From positions 620,001-684,000 of the forward strand of contig NZ_WEGH01000004.1 in the NCBI RefSeq assembly GCF_009604375.1: a DNA stretch of 64,000 nucleotides. Reading direction: 5' to 3'. Position numbers and translations under genes: made by a program. The notes beneath the pieces were generated by a model that made no database searches, was not told the DNA's origin, and saw only the letters and a program-made list of their open reading frames with translations. Below are positions 45,153 to 53,862 of this stretch, in pieces; within the stretch, counting starts at the first letter, position 1, and every line of letters starts with the position of its first letter. Origin of the DNA: Actinomadura macrotermitis (GTDB taxonomy: Bacteria; Actinomycetota; Actinomycetes; Streptosporangiales; Streptosporangiaceae).

Positions 45153-45182
45153 ATGACCGTCCCCGCCCGGAGCCCGCGATGA
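45153..45182 (+). other. Possible leaderless 9-codon leader ORF
   Basis: ATG 45153 opens a 9-aa frame (MTVPARSPR) whose TGA overlaps the regulator ATG (ATGA at 45179-45182). A -10-like TACATT lies 7 nt before its ATG. Translation of the leader could feed the regulator start, which has no good ribosome site. Speculative. Confidence 0.4.
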
Positions 45183-45649
45183 GTGATGTGCGCGACATCC
45201 CCGACCCGCTCGCCCTGGAGCAGCAGGTCTGCTTCGCCCTCGTCGTCGCCTCGCGCAGCGTCCTCGCCGTCTACCGGCCGCTGCTGGAGCCCATGGGCCT
45301 CACCCATCCGCAGTACCTGGTCATGCTCGCGCTCTGGCAGCACGACGGGCAGCCGGTCAAAGAGCTGAGCCGGCTCCTGCAGCTGGAACCGGCCACCCTG
45401 TCCCCGCTGGTCAAACGCCTGGAGGCGGCCGGGCTGGTGCGCCGGGACCGCGACGCGCGCGACGAGCGGCTGCTGCGGGTGACCCTGACGCCCGCCGGGC
45501 GGGCGCTGCGCGCCCGGGCCGAGCAGATCCCCGCGGCCATCGTGGACCGCCTCGGCATGGACCTGACCGAACTGCGGGCCCTGCACGGCGCGCTCACCCA
45601 GGTGATCACCGCCGCCGGGGCGGCCGTGGACCGGCCGCCGGGCACCTGA
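45179..45649 (+). CDS. MarR-family regulator, OhrR-like
   Basis: 156 aa winged-helix protein. The N-terminal LEQQVCFALVVASRSV has the Cys in the place used by OhrR peroxide sensors, followed by GLTHPQYLVMLALWQHDGQPVKELSRLL and the wing DRDARDERLLRVTLT. OhrR repressors sense organic hydroperoxides or hypochlorite through that Cys. No ohr gene is adjacent; the divergent small membrane gene shares the palindromic operator. The short overlap with the leader frame suggests coupled translation. Confidence 0.88.
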   Translation: MSDVRDIPDPLALEQQVCFALVVASRSVLAVYRPLLEPMGLTHPQYLVMLALWQHDGQPVKELSRLLQLEPATLSPLVKRLEAAGLVRRDRDARDERLLRVTLTPAGRALRARAEQIPAAIVDRLGMDLTELRALHGALTQVITAAGAAVDRPPGT

Positions 45650-45698
45650 AACGATGTACTGATACCGGGCCCGAAGACGGTATCGTCTTTGCGGTCAG

Positions 45699-45771
45699 GG
45701 GGCTGTGGCGCAGTTGGTAGCGCGGCGAGCTTACACCTCGTAGGTCGTCGGTTCGAGTCCGGCCAGCCCCA
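45699..45771 (+). tRNA. tRNA-Val(TAC)
   Basis: 73 nt with a perfect acceptor stem GGGGCTG/CAGCCCC, D arm with GTTGGTAG, anticodon stem GCGAG/CTCGT around CTTACAC (anticodon TAC), T arm with GGTTCGAGTCC. No CCA is encoded. Confidence 0.95.
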
Positions 45772-45784
45772 CTCGTTCGTGGGA

Positions 45785-45941
45785 GAGGTGTGCCTGCGGA
45801 AGGCGCAGGCCGACACTCTCTCGTCATTTCTCCCAGGGGAGCGACCCCCTGGAACCCCCGATGAGGCGTGCCTGCGGAAGGCGCAGGCCGACACTCTCTC
45901 GTCATTTCTCCCAGGGGAGCGACCCCCTGGAACCCCCGATG
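45785..45941. repeat. 78-bp direct tandem duplication after tRNA-Val
   Basis: Copies at 45785-45863 and 45863-45941 (period 78 bp) differ by one base (GAGGTG/GAGGCG). Each holds a GCCTGCG-GAAGG-CGCAGGC hairpin and a CCAGGGG-AGCGA-CCCCCTGG hairpin. No frame of coding quality. It fills the gap between the tRNA and the PAC2 gene and resembles intergenic repeats of actinomycetes; one hairpin may act as terminator. Confidence 0.9.
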
Positions 45942-45988
45942 CGGGGCTCCGCCCCCACGCCCCCTGCGCGGGCCGGGGGCGAAACGGG

Positions 45989-46894
45989 TCACGGCTGGTC
46001 GGGGCCGTCCTGCTCGGCGAGGAAGCGCTCGAACTGGGCGGCCAGCTCGTCGGCGGTCGGCATGTCCTGGGCCTCGGCGAGCAGGCTCTCGCGCTCGGAC
46101 GCGCCCGCGAAGGCGTCGTACTGCTGCTCCAGGGCGTGCACGACCTTCTCGACCTCGTCGTTGCCGGCGACCTGCTCGGCGATGTCGGCGTCGGTGCGGG
46201 CGGCGTCCTCGCGCAGCTTGGCGGCGGGCAGCACGAGGCCGGTGGCGGCGGTGACCGCCTCCAGCGCCGCGACCGCCGCGGCCGGGTAGGCCGACTGGGC
46301 GAGGTAGTGCGGGACGTGCACCGCGAAGCCGACGGCGTCGTGCCCGGCCTCGCCGAGGCGCAGCTCCAGCAGGCCCGCGGCGCTGCCGGGGACCTGGACC
46401 TTGTCGAACCAGGACGAGCGGGTGACCAGCTCGGGCCGGGTGGCGTGCGCGGTCATGCCGACCGGGCGGGTGTGCGGCACGCCCATCGGGATGCCGTGGA
46501 ACCCGGCGACCAGGCGCACGCCGAGGCGCTCGACCAGGTGCCGGACGGCGCCGGTGAAGCCCTCCCACAGCCGGTCCGGCTCGGGGCCGGTGAGCAGCAG
46601 GAAGGGGGTGCCGACCTCGTCGTGCAGCAGCCGGACCGCCAGCTCGGGCGCGTCGTAGGACGCCCAGTGGTCCCGGTCGTAGGTCATGATCGGCCGCCGG
46701 GCGCGGTAGTCGATCAGCGCGTCGACGTCGAACCGGGCCACCACCCGGTGCTCCAGGGTCTCCAGCAGGTGCTCGCGCACCAGCTGCCCCGTCGAGCCGG
46801 CGTCCACGAAACCGTCGAGGCTGTGCAACAGCACCGGCCCGGTCAGCTCGGGCAGATCGCCGTCCAGTTCGTACAGGTCCTCAGGCTTCGCCAC
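45989..46894 (-). CDS. PAC2-family protein
   Basis: 301 aa, GTG start after GGGGGAG. It has the PAC2 fold pattern (VLLHSLDGFVDAGSTGQLVREHLLE, then PFLLLTGPEPDRLWEGF and GIPMGVPHTRPV) with an acidic helical C-terminus. PAC2 members include eukaryotic proteasome assembly chaperones; the actinobacterial ones are uncharacterised, though these bacteria own proteasomes. Single gene. Confidence 0.88.
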   Translation of the reverse strand: MAKPEDLYELDGDLPELTGPVLLHSLDGFVDAGSTGQLVREHLLETLEHRVVARFDVDALIDYRARRPIMTYDRDHWASYDAPELAVRLLHDEVGTPFLLLTGPEPDRLWEGFTGAVRHLVERLGVRLVAGFHGIPMGVPHTRPVGMTAHATRPELVTRSSWFDKVQVPGSAAGLLELRLGEAGHDAVGFAVHVPHYLAQSAYPAAAVAALEAVTAATGLVLPAAKLREDAARTDADIAEQVAGNDEVEKVVHALEQQYDAFAGASERESLLAEAQDMPTADELAAQFERFLAEQDGPDQP

Positions 46895-46967
46895 GTCTCC
46901 CCCACGCCAGCACCGGTTCAGGTGGGACCAACATAAGACATGGGCCGGATAATCCCGGTAACAGGGA

Positions 46968-47909
46968 TCAGGTCTCGAAGACCCGGCTGGCGAGGAAATC
47001 CTCGGGCCGCAGCGTCGTCAGGTCGTCGCGGGTGACCTCTCCCCCGGCGGCGAGGAGCCGGCTGGCGTGCCGCAGGCGCGCGCGTTCGAGCGCGTTGCGG
47101 ACGGACCGCGCGTTGGCGAACCGCGGCTGCTCACGGCGGCGTTCCAGATAGCTGCGGAACACCGGCTCGGCCTCGTCCGACAGGCGGTAGCCCTCGCGCG
47201 CGGTCATCAGCCGGCCGATCGCCTCCAGCTCGTCGGTGGCGTAGTCGGGGAAGTCGATGTGATGCGCGATGCGCGAGCTCATGCCCGGGTTGGAGGAGAA
47301 GAAGGAGTCCATCCGGTCCTTGTAGCCGGCCAGGACGACGACCAGGTCGTCCCGGTTGTTCTCCATGACCTGCAGCAGGATCTCGATGGCCTCCTGCCCG
47401 TAGTCGCGCTCGTTCTCGGCCCGGTACAGGTAGTACGCCTCGTCGATGAACAGGACGCCGCCCATCGCGCGCTTGAGGACCTCCTTGGTCTTCGGCGCGG
47501 TGTGCCCGACGTACTGGCCGACCAGGTCGTCGCGGGTCACCGACACCAGGTGCCCCTTGCGGATGTAGCCGAGCCGGTGCAGCAGCTCGGCGAGGCGGAC
47601 CGCGACCGTGGTCTTGCCGGTGCCGGGGCTGCCGGTGAAGCACATGTGCAGGTTGGGGCGGCCGGAGTCGATGCCGAACCGGCCGCGCACCCGGTCGATG
47701 AGCAGCAGCGCGGCGATCTCGCGGATGCGGGTCTTGACCGGGACGAGGCCGATCAGCTCGGCGTCGAGGGCGTCCAGCACCTCGTCGGCGTGCGAGTCGG
47801 CGCGTTCGCGGGCCAGGTCGACGCGGGCGTCGGGCGGCAGGACCTCGGGTGGGGGCAACGGCTCCCCGGGGGCGACCGGGGAGCCGTTGCGCATGGAGAA
47901 CTCGGTCAT
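46968..47909 (-). CDS. cbbX: RuBisCO activase CbbX (AAA+ ATPase)
   Basis: 313 aa, ATG 47909 in an ATGA overlap with cbbS. Walker A GSPGTGKTTV, Walker B GVLFIDEAYYL, the pore-loop region DDLVGQYVGHTAPKTKEV and sensor-2 arginines near PRFANARSVRNALERA are intact. CbbX hexamers pull on the C-terminal tail of red-type RuBisCO large subunits to free inhibited sites. Last gene of cbbLSX. Confidence 0.95.
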   Translation of the reverse strand: MTEFSMRNGSPVAPGEPLPPPEVLPPDARVDLARERADSHADEVLDALDAELIGLVPVKTRIREIAALLLIDRVRGRFGIDSGRPNLHMCFTGSPGTGKTTVAVRLAELLHRLGYIRKGHLVSVTRDDLVGQYVGHTAPKTKEVLKRAMGGVLFIDEAYYLYRAENERDYGQEAIEILLQVMENNRDDLVVVLAGYKDRMDSFFSSNPGMSSRIAHHIDFPDYATDELEAIGRLMTAREGYRLSDEAEPVFRSYLERRREQPRFANARSVRNALERARLRHASRLLAAGGEVTRDDLTTLRPEDFLASRVFET

Positions 47910-48325
47910 GAGTAGCGCTCACCCTGGGGCCGGTCGGTCGCGTACGCGTGCGTGCGGTAGCGGATGCGCCGGTCGGACGCCTCCTCGCGGTCCAGCCGGA
48001 AGCCGGGCTCCGCGGCGGGCCGCTGCACGATGAACGACAGCGCCGTGGTCTGCCGCCCGTACCGCGCGTCGTAGGCGTTCAGGCGGATGTAGTGGTTGGG
48101 GTAGGCCTTGCGGCACTCGTTCACCTCGAGCAGCACGCCGGCCGGGTCGGTGAGGTCGAACATCGGCAGGCCCCACATCTCCCAGTAGGAGTTGCGCGGG
48201 TGCGGGTCGTCGGTGAACTCGACCGAGCAGGGCCAGCCCTGGTCCAGGGCGTAGGCGATCTGCCTGCTGATCTCGTCGTCGGTCAGGTCGGGCAGGAACG
48301 AGAAGGTGCCTTGGGTGATCCGCAT
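47906..48325 (-). CDS. cbbS: RuBisCO small subunit
   Basis: 139 aa. Starts MRITQGTFSFLPDLTDDEI, contains WPCSVEFTDDPHPRNSYWEMWGLPMFDLTD and YIRLNAYDARYGRQTTALSFIV, and has the C-terminal extension typical of red-type small subunits. The ATG overlaps the cbbL stop (TGATG) and its stop overlaps cbbX, so the three genes are translationally coupled. Confidence 0.96.
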   Translation of the reverse strand: MRITQGTFSFLPDLTDDEISRQIAYALDQGWPCSVEFTDDPHPRNSYWEMWGLPMFDLTDPAGVLLEVNECRKAYPNHYIRLNAYDARYGRQTTALSFIVQRPAAEPGFRLDREEASDRRIRYRTHAYATDRPQGERYS

Positions 48326-49758
48326 CAGCTGCTCACAGGGGTCTCGACGACGTCGGGGGTGTCGGTGGACTCGTAGGTGAAGGTGATGTCGCCCCAGGTG
48401 GCGAGCGCGACGTCCAGCTCGCGGCTGTTCTTGGCCGCGGCGCGCAGGATGTCGGTGCCCTCGGCGAGGAAGTCGCGGCCCTCGTTGCGGGCCTTGATCA
48501 TCGCCTCCAGCGCGACGCGGTTGGCCGCGGCGCCGGCCGCGATGCCCATCGGGTGGCCGATGGTGCCGCCGCCGAACTGCAGGATGACGTCCTCGTCGAG
48601 GTAGTGCAGGAGCTGGTGCATCTGCCCGGCGTGGATGCCGCCGGAGGCGACCGGCATGGTGCCGGGCATCGACGCCCACTCCTGGTCGAAGTACAGGCCC
48701 TTGACGGGGTCGGCCTCGACCCGGTCCTTGCGCAGCGTGTCGTAGAAGCCGGCGACGCTGTTGGGGTCGCCCTCCAGCTTGCCGACGACGGTGCCGGCGT
48801 GGATGTGGTCGACGCCGGCCAGCCGCATCCACTTGGCGATCACGCGGAAGCTGACGCCGTGGTTCTTCTGCCGCGTGTAGGTGGAGTGCCCGGCCCGGTG
48901 CAGGTGCAGGATGACGCCGTTCGAGCGCGCCCAGTTGGCCATCGACTGGATCGCGGTGTAGCCGATGGTCAGGTCGATCATCACGATGACGCTGCCGAGC
49001 TCCTTGGCGAACTCGGCCCGCTCGTACATCGCCTCCATCGTCCCGGCGGTGACGTTGAGGTAGTGCCCCTTGATCTCGCCGGAGGCGGCCTGCGCCTTGT
49101 TGACGCCCTCCATGCAGTACAGGAAGCGGTCCCGCCAGCGCATGAACGGCTGGGAGTTGATGTTCTCGTCGTCCTTGGTGAAGTCCAGGCCGCCGCGCAG
49201 CGCCTCGTAGACGACGCGGCCGTAGTTGCGCGCCGACAGGCCGAGCTTCGGCTTGACGGTCGCGCCGAGCAGCGGCCGCCCGAACTTGCCGAGGTACTCG
49301 CGCTCCATGACGATGCCGTGCGCCGGGCCCTGGAACGTCTTCACGTAGTGCACCGGGATGCGCATGTCCTCCAGGCGGAGGGCCTTCAGCGCCTTGAACC
49401 CGAAGACGTTGCCGATGATCGACGACGTCAGGTTCGCGATCGACCCCTCCTCGAACAGGTCGAGGTCGTAGGCGATGTAGGCGATGAACTGGCCCTCCTG
49501 CCCCGGGACGGGCTCCACCCGGTAGCACTTGGCCTGGTAGTTCTCGTAGCTGGTCAGCCGGTCGGTCCACACCACCGTCCAGGTGGCGGTGGACGACTCG
49601 CCGGCGACGGCGGCGCCCGCCTCCTCCGGCGGCACGCCGGGCTGGGGGGTGATCCGGAAGGCGGCGAGGATGTCGCTGTCCTTCGGCTGGTAGTCCGGGC
49701 GCCAGTAGCCCATCTCCGCGTACGGGATCACGCCCGCCGACCAACGGCCTGCGCTCAT
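48325..49758 (-). CDS. cbbL: RuBisCO large subunit, red-type form I
   Basis: 477 aa from ATG 49758 (GGAG 7 nt upstream). It carboxylates ribulose 1,5-bisphosphate. The active-site Lys in KPKLGLS, the carbamylated Lys in GLDFTKDDENINSQPF, loop 6 HAGTVVGKLEGD and phosphate loop QFGGGTIGHPMG are all present. It pairs with the small subunit downstream; presence of CbbX assigns it to the red lineage. Divergent cbbR should control it. Confidence 0.97.
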   Translation of the reverse strand: MSAGRWSAGVIPYAEMGYWRPDYQPKDSDILAAFRITPQPGVPPEEAGAAVAGESSTATWTVVWTDRLTSYENYQAKCYRVEPVPGQEGQFIAYIAYDLDLFEEGSIANLTSSIIGNVFGFKALKALRLEDMRIPVHYVKTFQGPAHGIVMEREYLGKFGRPLLGATVKPKLGLSARNYGRVVYEALRGGLDFTKDDENINSQPFMRWRDRFLYCMEGVNKAQAASGEIKGHYLNVTAGTMEAMYERAEFAKELGSVIVMIDLTIGYTAIQSMANWARSNGVILHLHRAGHSTYTRQKNHGVSFRVIAKWMRLAGVDHIHAGTVVGKLEGDPNSVAGFYDTLRKDRVEADPVKGLYFDQEWASMPGTMPVASGGIHAGQMHQLLHYLDEDVILQFGGGTIGHPMGIAAGAAANRVALEAMIKARNEGRDFLAEGTDILRAAAKNSRELDVALATWGDITFTYESTDTPDVVETPVSS

Positions 49759-49909
49759 CGTCACACTCCTTCTCGCCTTGCGGCGGTAAGCCCGGCCGGG
49801 CCGGGGACGGCGCGTCTCCCGAGAAAGGACGGCAGGCCCCAGGGGAACCGGGTGGCGCGCCGCGCCCCGGCCACGGTGTCCGTGGACGGTTCGAGACTGC
49901 CCCGGCGAT

Positions 49910-49929
49910 ACTTGCCATGTCCATCAAGT
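49910..49929. promoter_or_regulatory. Candidate CbbR-binding dyad
   Basis: ACTTG (49910-49914) and CAAGT (49925-49929) form an inverted repeat with a 10-bp spacer in the cbbL/cbbR divergent gap, 22 bp before the cbbR start. It resembles the LysR-type dyad pattern used by CbbR; not tested. Confidence 0.5.
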
Positions 49930-49951
49930 GTTTCGGGCGGATTGTTGAGCG

Positions 49952-50857
49952 ATGACTGAATCAAGGCTGCGCACGTTCGTCACGCTGGCCGACACCGGAT
50001 CGGTGCGCGAGGCGGCGCGGCGGCTGTACGTGACCGAGTCGGCGGTGTCGTCGGCGGTGACCGCGCTCGCCCGTGAGCTGGAGGTTCCGCTCGTCCGCCG
50101 GGAGGGGCGGGGGCTGCGGCTCACCCCGTCGGGGACCGTCTACGCCGCCTATGCGCGGCAGGTCCTCGGCCTGCTGGAGCAGGGCCGGGCGGCGGCGCGC
50201 GGTGCGGCCGAGCCGGGGCGGGGCACGCTGCGCCTGGCGGCCGTCACCACGGCCGCCGACCAGGTGCTGCCGGAGCTGCTGGCGTCCTTCCGCGACCGCT
50301 GGCCGGAGGTGGAGCTGGCGCTGGAGGTCGGGCCGCGCCGCCAGGTGTGGTCGAGCCTGGAGGCGCACGAGGCCGACCTGGTGCTGGCGGGCCGCCCGCC
50401 CGCCGAGCTGGCCGCGACGGTGCTGGCGCGCCGCCCGAACGACCTGGTCGTGGTCGGCGCGCCGGCGCTCGCGGCGTCGTTCACGCTGGACGCCACGCCG
50501 TGGGTGATGCGCGAGCCGGGCTCGGGCACCGGCGCGACCGCGCAGGCCTACCTGGCCGAGCGCGACGTCGCGCCGCCCCGCCTGGTGCTCGGCTCCAACG
50601 GCGCGGTGATCGCCGGGGCGGCGGCCGGGCTCGGCGCCGCGCTGGTGTCGCGGGACGCGGTCGGCGCGCACCTGGCCGACGGCCGGCTGGTGGTGATCGA
50701 CGCGCCCGGCACGCCGCTGCACCGCCCCTGGCACGCCGTGGCCGGCGCCGACCCGACGCCGACGACGCTGCTGTTCGTCGGGCACCTGCTGGAGGCGCCC
50801 GGCTGGGCGGCGGCCGGGCAGGACGCCGAGTGGGCTCGCTCACACCGTCCCGGGTGA
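49952..50857 (+). CDS. cbbR: LysR-family regulator CbbR
   Basis: 301 aa. N-terminal helix-turn-helix (LRTFVTLADTGSVREAARRLYVTESAVSSAVTALARELEVPLV) and a C-terminal periplasmic-binding-like effector domain (from about 90). Divergent from cbbLSX, the standard place for CbbR, which activates CO2-fixation genes in response to Calvin-cycle metabolites. The identification rests on family plus position. Confidence 0.88.
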   Translation: MTESRLRTFVTLADTGSVREAARRLYVTESAVSSAVTALARELEVPLVRREGRGLRLTPSGTVYAAYARQVLGLLEQGRAAARGAAEPGRGTLRLAAVTTAADQVLPELLASFRDRWPEVELALEVGPRRQVWSSLEAHEADLVLAGRPPAELAATVLARRPNDLVVVGAPALAASFTLDATPWVMREPGSGTGATAQAYLAERDVAPPRLVLGSNGAVIAGAAAGLGAALVSRDAVGAHLADGRLVVIDAPGTPLHRPWHAVAGADPTPTTLLFVGHLLEAPGWAAAGQDAEWARSHRPG

Positions 50858-50919
50858 CCGCTCCGCGCCATCCCGCAACGGGCAGAATCGAATTCGGACT
50901 CCCGGAAGGAACTCCCCCC

Positions 50920-52107
50920 ATGACGGCCGACCGCAGCTACGACATCGTCCTGTTCGGCGCCACCGGCTTCACCGGCGGCCTCACCGCCGAGTACCTGGCC
51001 CGGCACGCGGGCGGCACCAGCTGGGCGCTCGCCGGGCGCAACCGGGCCCGGCTGGAGGCGGTGCGCGAGCGCCTCGCCGCGATCGACCCCGGCCTCGCCA
51101 CGCTGCCGCTGCTGATCGCCGACACCGCCGACGCCGCCTCGATCGAGGCCGTCGCGGCCGCCGCCCGGGTGGTGATCACCACGGTCGGCCCGTACGCCGA
51201 GCACGGCGAGCCGCTCGTCGCCGCCTGCGCCCGCGCCGGCACCGACTACGTCGACCTGACCGGCGAGCCGACCTTCATCGACGAGATGTACGTCCGCCAC
51301 CACGAGCAGGCGGTGCGCACCGGCGCGCGGATCGTGCACGCCTGCGGGTTCGACTCGATCCCGCACGACCTCGGCGCCTACTTCACCGTCCAGCGGCTGC
51401 CCGAGGGCGTGCCGCTCCACGTGGAGGGGTTCGTCCGCGTCAACGCCGACATCTCCGGCGGCACCCTGCACTCGGCCGTCGGGATCTTCGCGGACGTGCC
51501 CGGCATGGTGCGCGCCGAGCGCGCGCGGAACGCCCTGGAGCGGCGCCCGGCCGGACGGCGGGCGCGCGTGTCGCGGTGGCCCGTCCCCAAGGCGCGGGTG
51601 TCGGGCTGGACGCTGCCGCTGCCGACCCTCGACCCGCAGATCGTGGTGCGGTCCGCGTCCGCGCTGGAACGTTACGGGCCCGACTTCTCCTACGGCCACT
51701 ACGTCGCGGTGCGGCGGCTGCCGACAGCGGCCGCGATGGTCGCCGGCACCGGCGCGGTGCTCGCGCTCGCCCAGCTGCCGCCGGCCCGCTCGCTGCTGCT
51801 CCGGCTGCGCGCGCCCGGCGACGGGCCTTCGCCCGAGCGCCGCGCCAAGCACTGGTTCAGCGTGACGTTCGTCGGCGAGGGCGGCGGGCAGCGGGTCGTC
51901 ACCGAGGTCGCGGGCGGCGACCCCGGCTACGACGAGACGGCCAGGATGCTCGCCGAGTCGGCGCTCTGCCTCGCCCACGACGACCTGCCCGCGACCGCCG
52001 GGCAGGTCACCACCGCCGCCGCGATGGGCGACGCGCTGATCGACCGGCTCGTCAAGGCCGGGCTGACGTTCCGGGTCGTGCGCGGCCCGGAGCCCGCGGC
52101 CGGCTGA
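50920..52107 (+). CDS. Saccharopine-dehydrogenase-like trans-acting enoyl reductase family protein
   Basis: 395 aa. Starts with a Rossmann motif DIVLFGATGFTGGLTAEYLA; contains TVGPYAEHGEPLVAACARAGTDYVDLTGE and ACGFDSIPHDLGAY, hallmark of the mycobacterial Rv2449c/Rv2953 group. Rv2953 is a trans-acting enoyl reductase in phenolic glycolipid synthesis. Here it is 62 bp after cbbR on the same strand, without obvious PKS neighbours, although the lipid-type megasynthases lie 15 kb away. Its 3' end overlaps the antisense histidine kinase gene by 56 bp. Confidence 0.88.
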   Translation: MTADRSYDIVLFGATGFTGGLTAEYLARHAGGTSWALAGRNRARLEAVRERLAAIDPGLATLPLLIADTADAASIEAVAAAARVVITTVGPYAEHGEPLVAACARAGTDYVDLTGEPTFIDEMYVRHHEQAVRTGARIVHACGFDSIPHDLGAYFTVQRLPEGVPLHVEGFVRVNADISGGTLHSAVGIFADVPGMVRAERARNALERRPAGRRARVSRWPVPKARVSGWTLPLPTLDPQIVVRSASALERYGPDFSYGHYVAVRRLPTAAAMVAGTGAVLALAQLPPARSLLLRLRAPGDGPSPERRAKHWFSVTFVGEGGGQRVVTEVAGGDPGYDETARMLAESALCLAHDDLPATAGQVTTAAAMGDALIDRLVKAGLTFRVVRGPEPAAG

Positions 52108-53209
52108 GCACGGGGATCGGGACCACCGCCTCGACCGCCGTGCCGGCGCCGGGGCGGCTGGTCACCACCACCCGGCCGCCGAGCAGCTCGGCCCGCTCGG
52201 CCATGCCGCGCAGCCCGTAGGAGTCCGACCGCGCACCCGGCTGGCCGGCCGGGAACCCGGCCCCGTCGTCGGCGACGCGCAGCCGCACCCGGTCGCGGTC
52301 GTGCTCCAGCAGCAGGTCCAGGCAGGACGCGCGGGCGTGCTTCAGGCAGTTGCCGACGGCCTCCTGCGCGATCCGGTACAGCGCGGTCTGCACGTGGTCG
52401 GGCAGCGCGGCCTCCAGCTCCCCCGCGACCGTCACGGTGACGTCCAGGGCGGCACCGGCGTCGCGGGCCAGCGTCGACAGCGCCGCCGACAGGCCGAGGT
52501 CGTCCAGCACCGGCGGCCGCAGCCCGCCGATCGCCGCGCGCGTCTCGGCCGAGGCCAGGTCGCACAGCTCCCGGGCCAGCATGATCTGCGCCAGCGCCTC
52601 GGGGTGGTGCTCGGGCAGCGCCCGCTCGGCGGCCGACAGGTGGAAGCCGAGGCTGGCCAGCCGCTGCGCGATGCCGTCGTGGATCTCGCGGCTCAGCCGG
52701 GTCCGCTCGGCCTCCTGCGCCTCGACGGCGCGCTCGGCGAACCGCTCGGCGGCGTGCTCGCGCTCGCGCGCGGTGCGCAGCCGCCGGGCCGAGCAGAGCA
52801 CCGGCGCGAACAGCTCGCCGAGCGCGGTGACCAGGGCGGCGTCGGCGTCCGCGCACGGCCCGGCCGACCGCACGTCCAGCACCGCGATGACGGCGCCGTC
52901 GCTGTGCACCGGGACCGCGACGCCGCGCCCGTCGGCGTGCGGCCGGGACCGGCCGTGCGCGGCGGCCCAGCCGACGTCGCCGTCGCCGAGCGGGACGGGC
53001 TCGCCGGGGCCCTCCACCGCGCGGCCGGCGTCGTCCAGCACGTACACGTCGCAGAACGCCAGCGCCTCGGCCGAGCGGACGACCAGCCCGGCCAGCTCGT
53101 CCGCCAGCTGCGGCAGCTCGCGGTCGGCGCAGGCCACCGCGACGATCCGCACCAGCAGGTCGCGCCCGTGCCCCTCCAGGGCCTGCTTCCCCACCACGGG
53201 CGGGGTCAC
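52052..53209 (-). CDS. GAF-domain sensor histidine kinase (NarX/HisKA_3 type)
   Basis: 385 aa, GTG 53209 overlapping the regulator stop (GTGA). An N-terminal GAF-like sensor (about 15-165) without transmembrane helices is followed by the HisKA_3 box SREIHDGIAQRLASLG (phospho-His) and a C-terminal ATPase (VGNCLKHARA, VADDGAGFP, GLRGMAERAELLGG). A soluble redox or small-molecule sensor of DevS-like design is plausible. It forms a pair with the upstream response regulator. Confidence 0.9.
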   Translation of the reverse strand: MTPPVVGKQALEGHGRDLLVRIVAVACADRELPQLADELAGLVVRSAEALAFCDVYVLDDAGRAVEGPGEPVPLGDGDVGWAAAHGRSRPHADGRGVAVPVHSDGAVIAVLDVRSAGPCADADAALVTALGELFAPVLCSARRLRTAREREHAAERFAERAVEAQEAERTRLSREIHDGIAQRLASLGFHLSAAERALPEHHPEALAQIMLARELCDLASAETRAAIGGLRPPVLDDLGLSAALSTLARDAGAALDVTVTVAGELEAALPDHVQTALYRIAQEAVGNCLKHARASCLDLLLEHDRDRVRLRVADDGAGFPAGQPGARSDSYGLRGMAERAELLGGRVVVTSRPGAGTAVEAVVPIPVLSRPRAPGRARPGTSARP

Positions 53210-53862
53210 CGGAACAGCCCCTCGCGCAGCGCGACCGCGATCGCCGCGGACCGGTCGGCGACCTCCAGCTTGCGGTAGAGCGCCCGCAGATGGCTCTTCA
53301 CCGTCTCCTCGCTGAGCACCAGCCGCGCCGCGATCGCCTTGTTGGACAGGCCGCCGACCAGCAGCGACAGCACCTCGCTCTCGCGCTGGGTGAGGCCGCG
53401 GTTGGCGCCCGGCCAGAACTCGCCGCGGGTGAGGCGGGCGGCGGTGACGGCCATCCGCCCGGCGAGCGTCGGGTCCACCACCGTCTCGCCCTGCGCGACC
53501 TCCTCCAGCCGCCGGACGAGCTCGGGGCCGTCCACCCGCTTCAGCAGGTAGCCGCCCGCGCCCGCGCGCAGCGCCTCGAAGACGTACTGCTCGTCGTCGT
53601 AGACCGACAGGAACACCACCCGCGCCTCCGGCACCGTCCCGGTGAGCGCGCGGCACAGGTCCAGGCCGCTCTCGGGGCCGAGCCGCACGTCGAGCAGGAC
53701 CACGTCGGGGCGCAGCATGGTCACCAGCCGGGTGGCGTCGGCGGCGTTGCCGGCCTGTCCCACGACGCGCACCCGCCCCGCGAAACCGGCCAGCATCGCC
53801 TGCAGACCGGCGAGGATCATCTCGTGGTCGTCCACCAGGACGACGCGTACGGGGGCTCCCAT
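53206..53862 (-). CDS. NarL/LuxR-type response regulator
   Basis: 218 aa. Receiver domain with VLVDDHE, phospho-acceptor Asp in VVLLDVRLG and Lys in YLLKRVDG; C-terminal LuxR helix-turn-helix (LTQRESEVLSLLVGGLSNKAIAARLVLSEETVKSHL). First gene of the two-component operon; divergent from the phosphoribulokinase gene with a 159-bp gap, so that promoter is a possible target. Confidence 0.93.
   Translation of the reverse strand: MGAPVRVVLVDDHEMILAGLQAMLAGFAGRVRVVGQAGNAADATRLVTMLRPDVVLLDVRLGPESGLDLCRALTGTVPEARVVFLSVYDDEQYVFEALRAGAGGYLLKRVDGPELVRRLEEVAQGETVVDPTLAGRMAVTAARLTRGEFWPGANRGLTQRESEVLSLLVGGLSNKAIAARLVLSEETVKSHLRALYRKLEVADRSAAIAVALREGLFR

Noticed and set aside
45699..45941. tRNA-Val plus direct repeats as an integrative-element attachment site
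   Set aside because: The repeats do not copy the tRNA 3' end, and no integrase or phage-like gene follows.
45785..45941. CRISPR array
   Set aside because: Only two abutting 78-bp copies without spacers.
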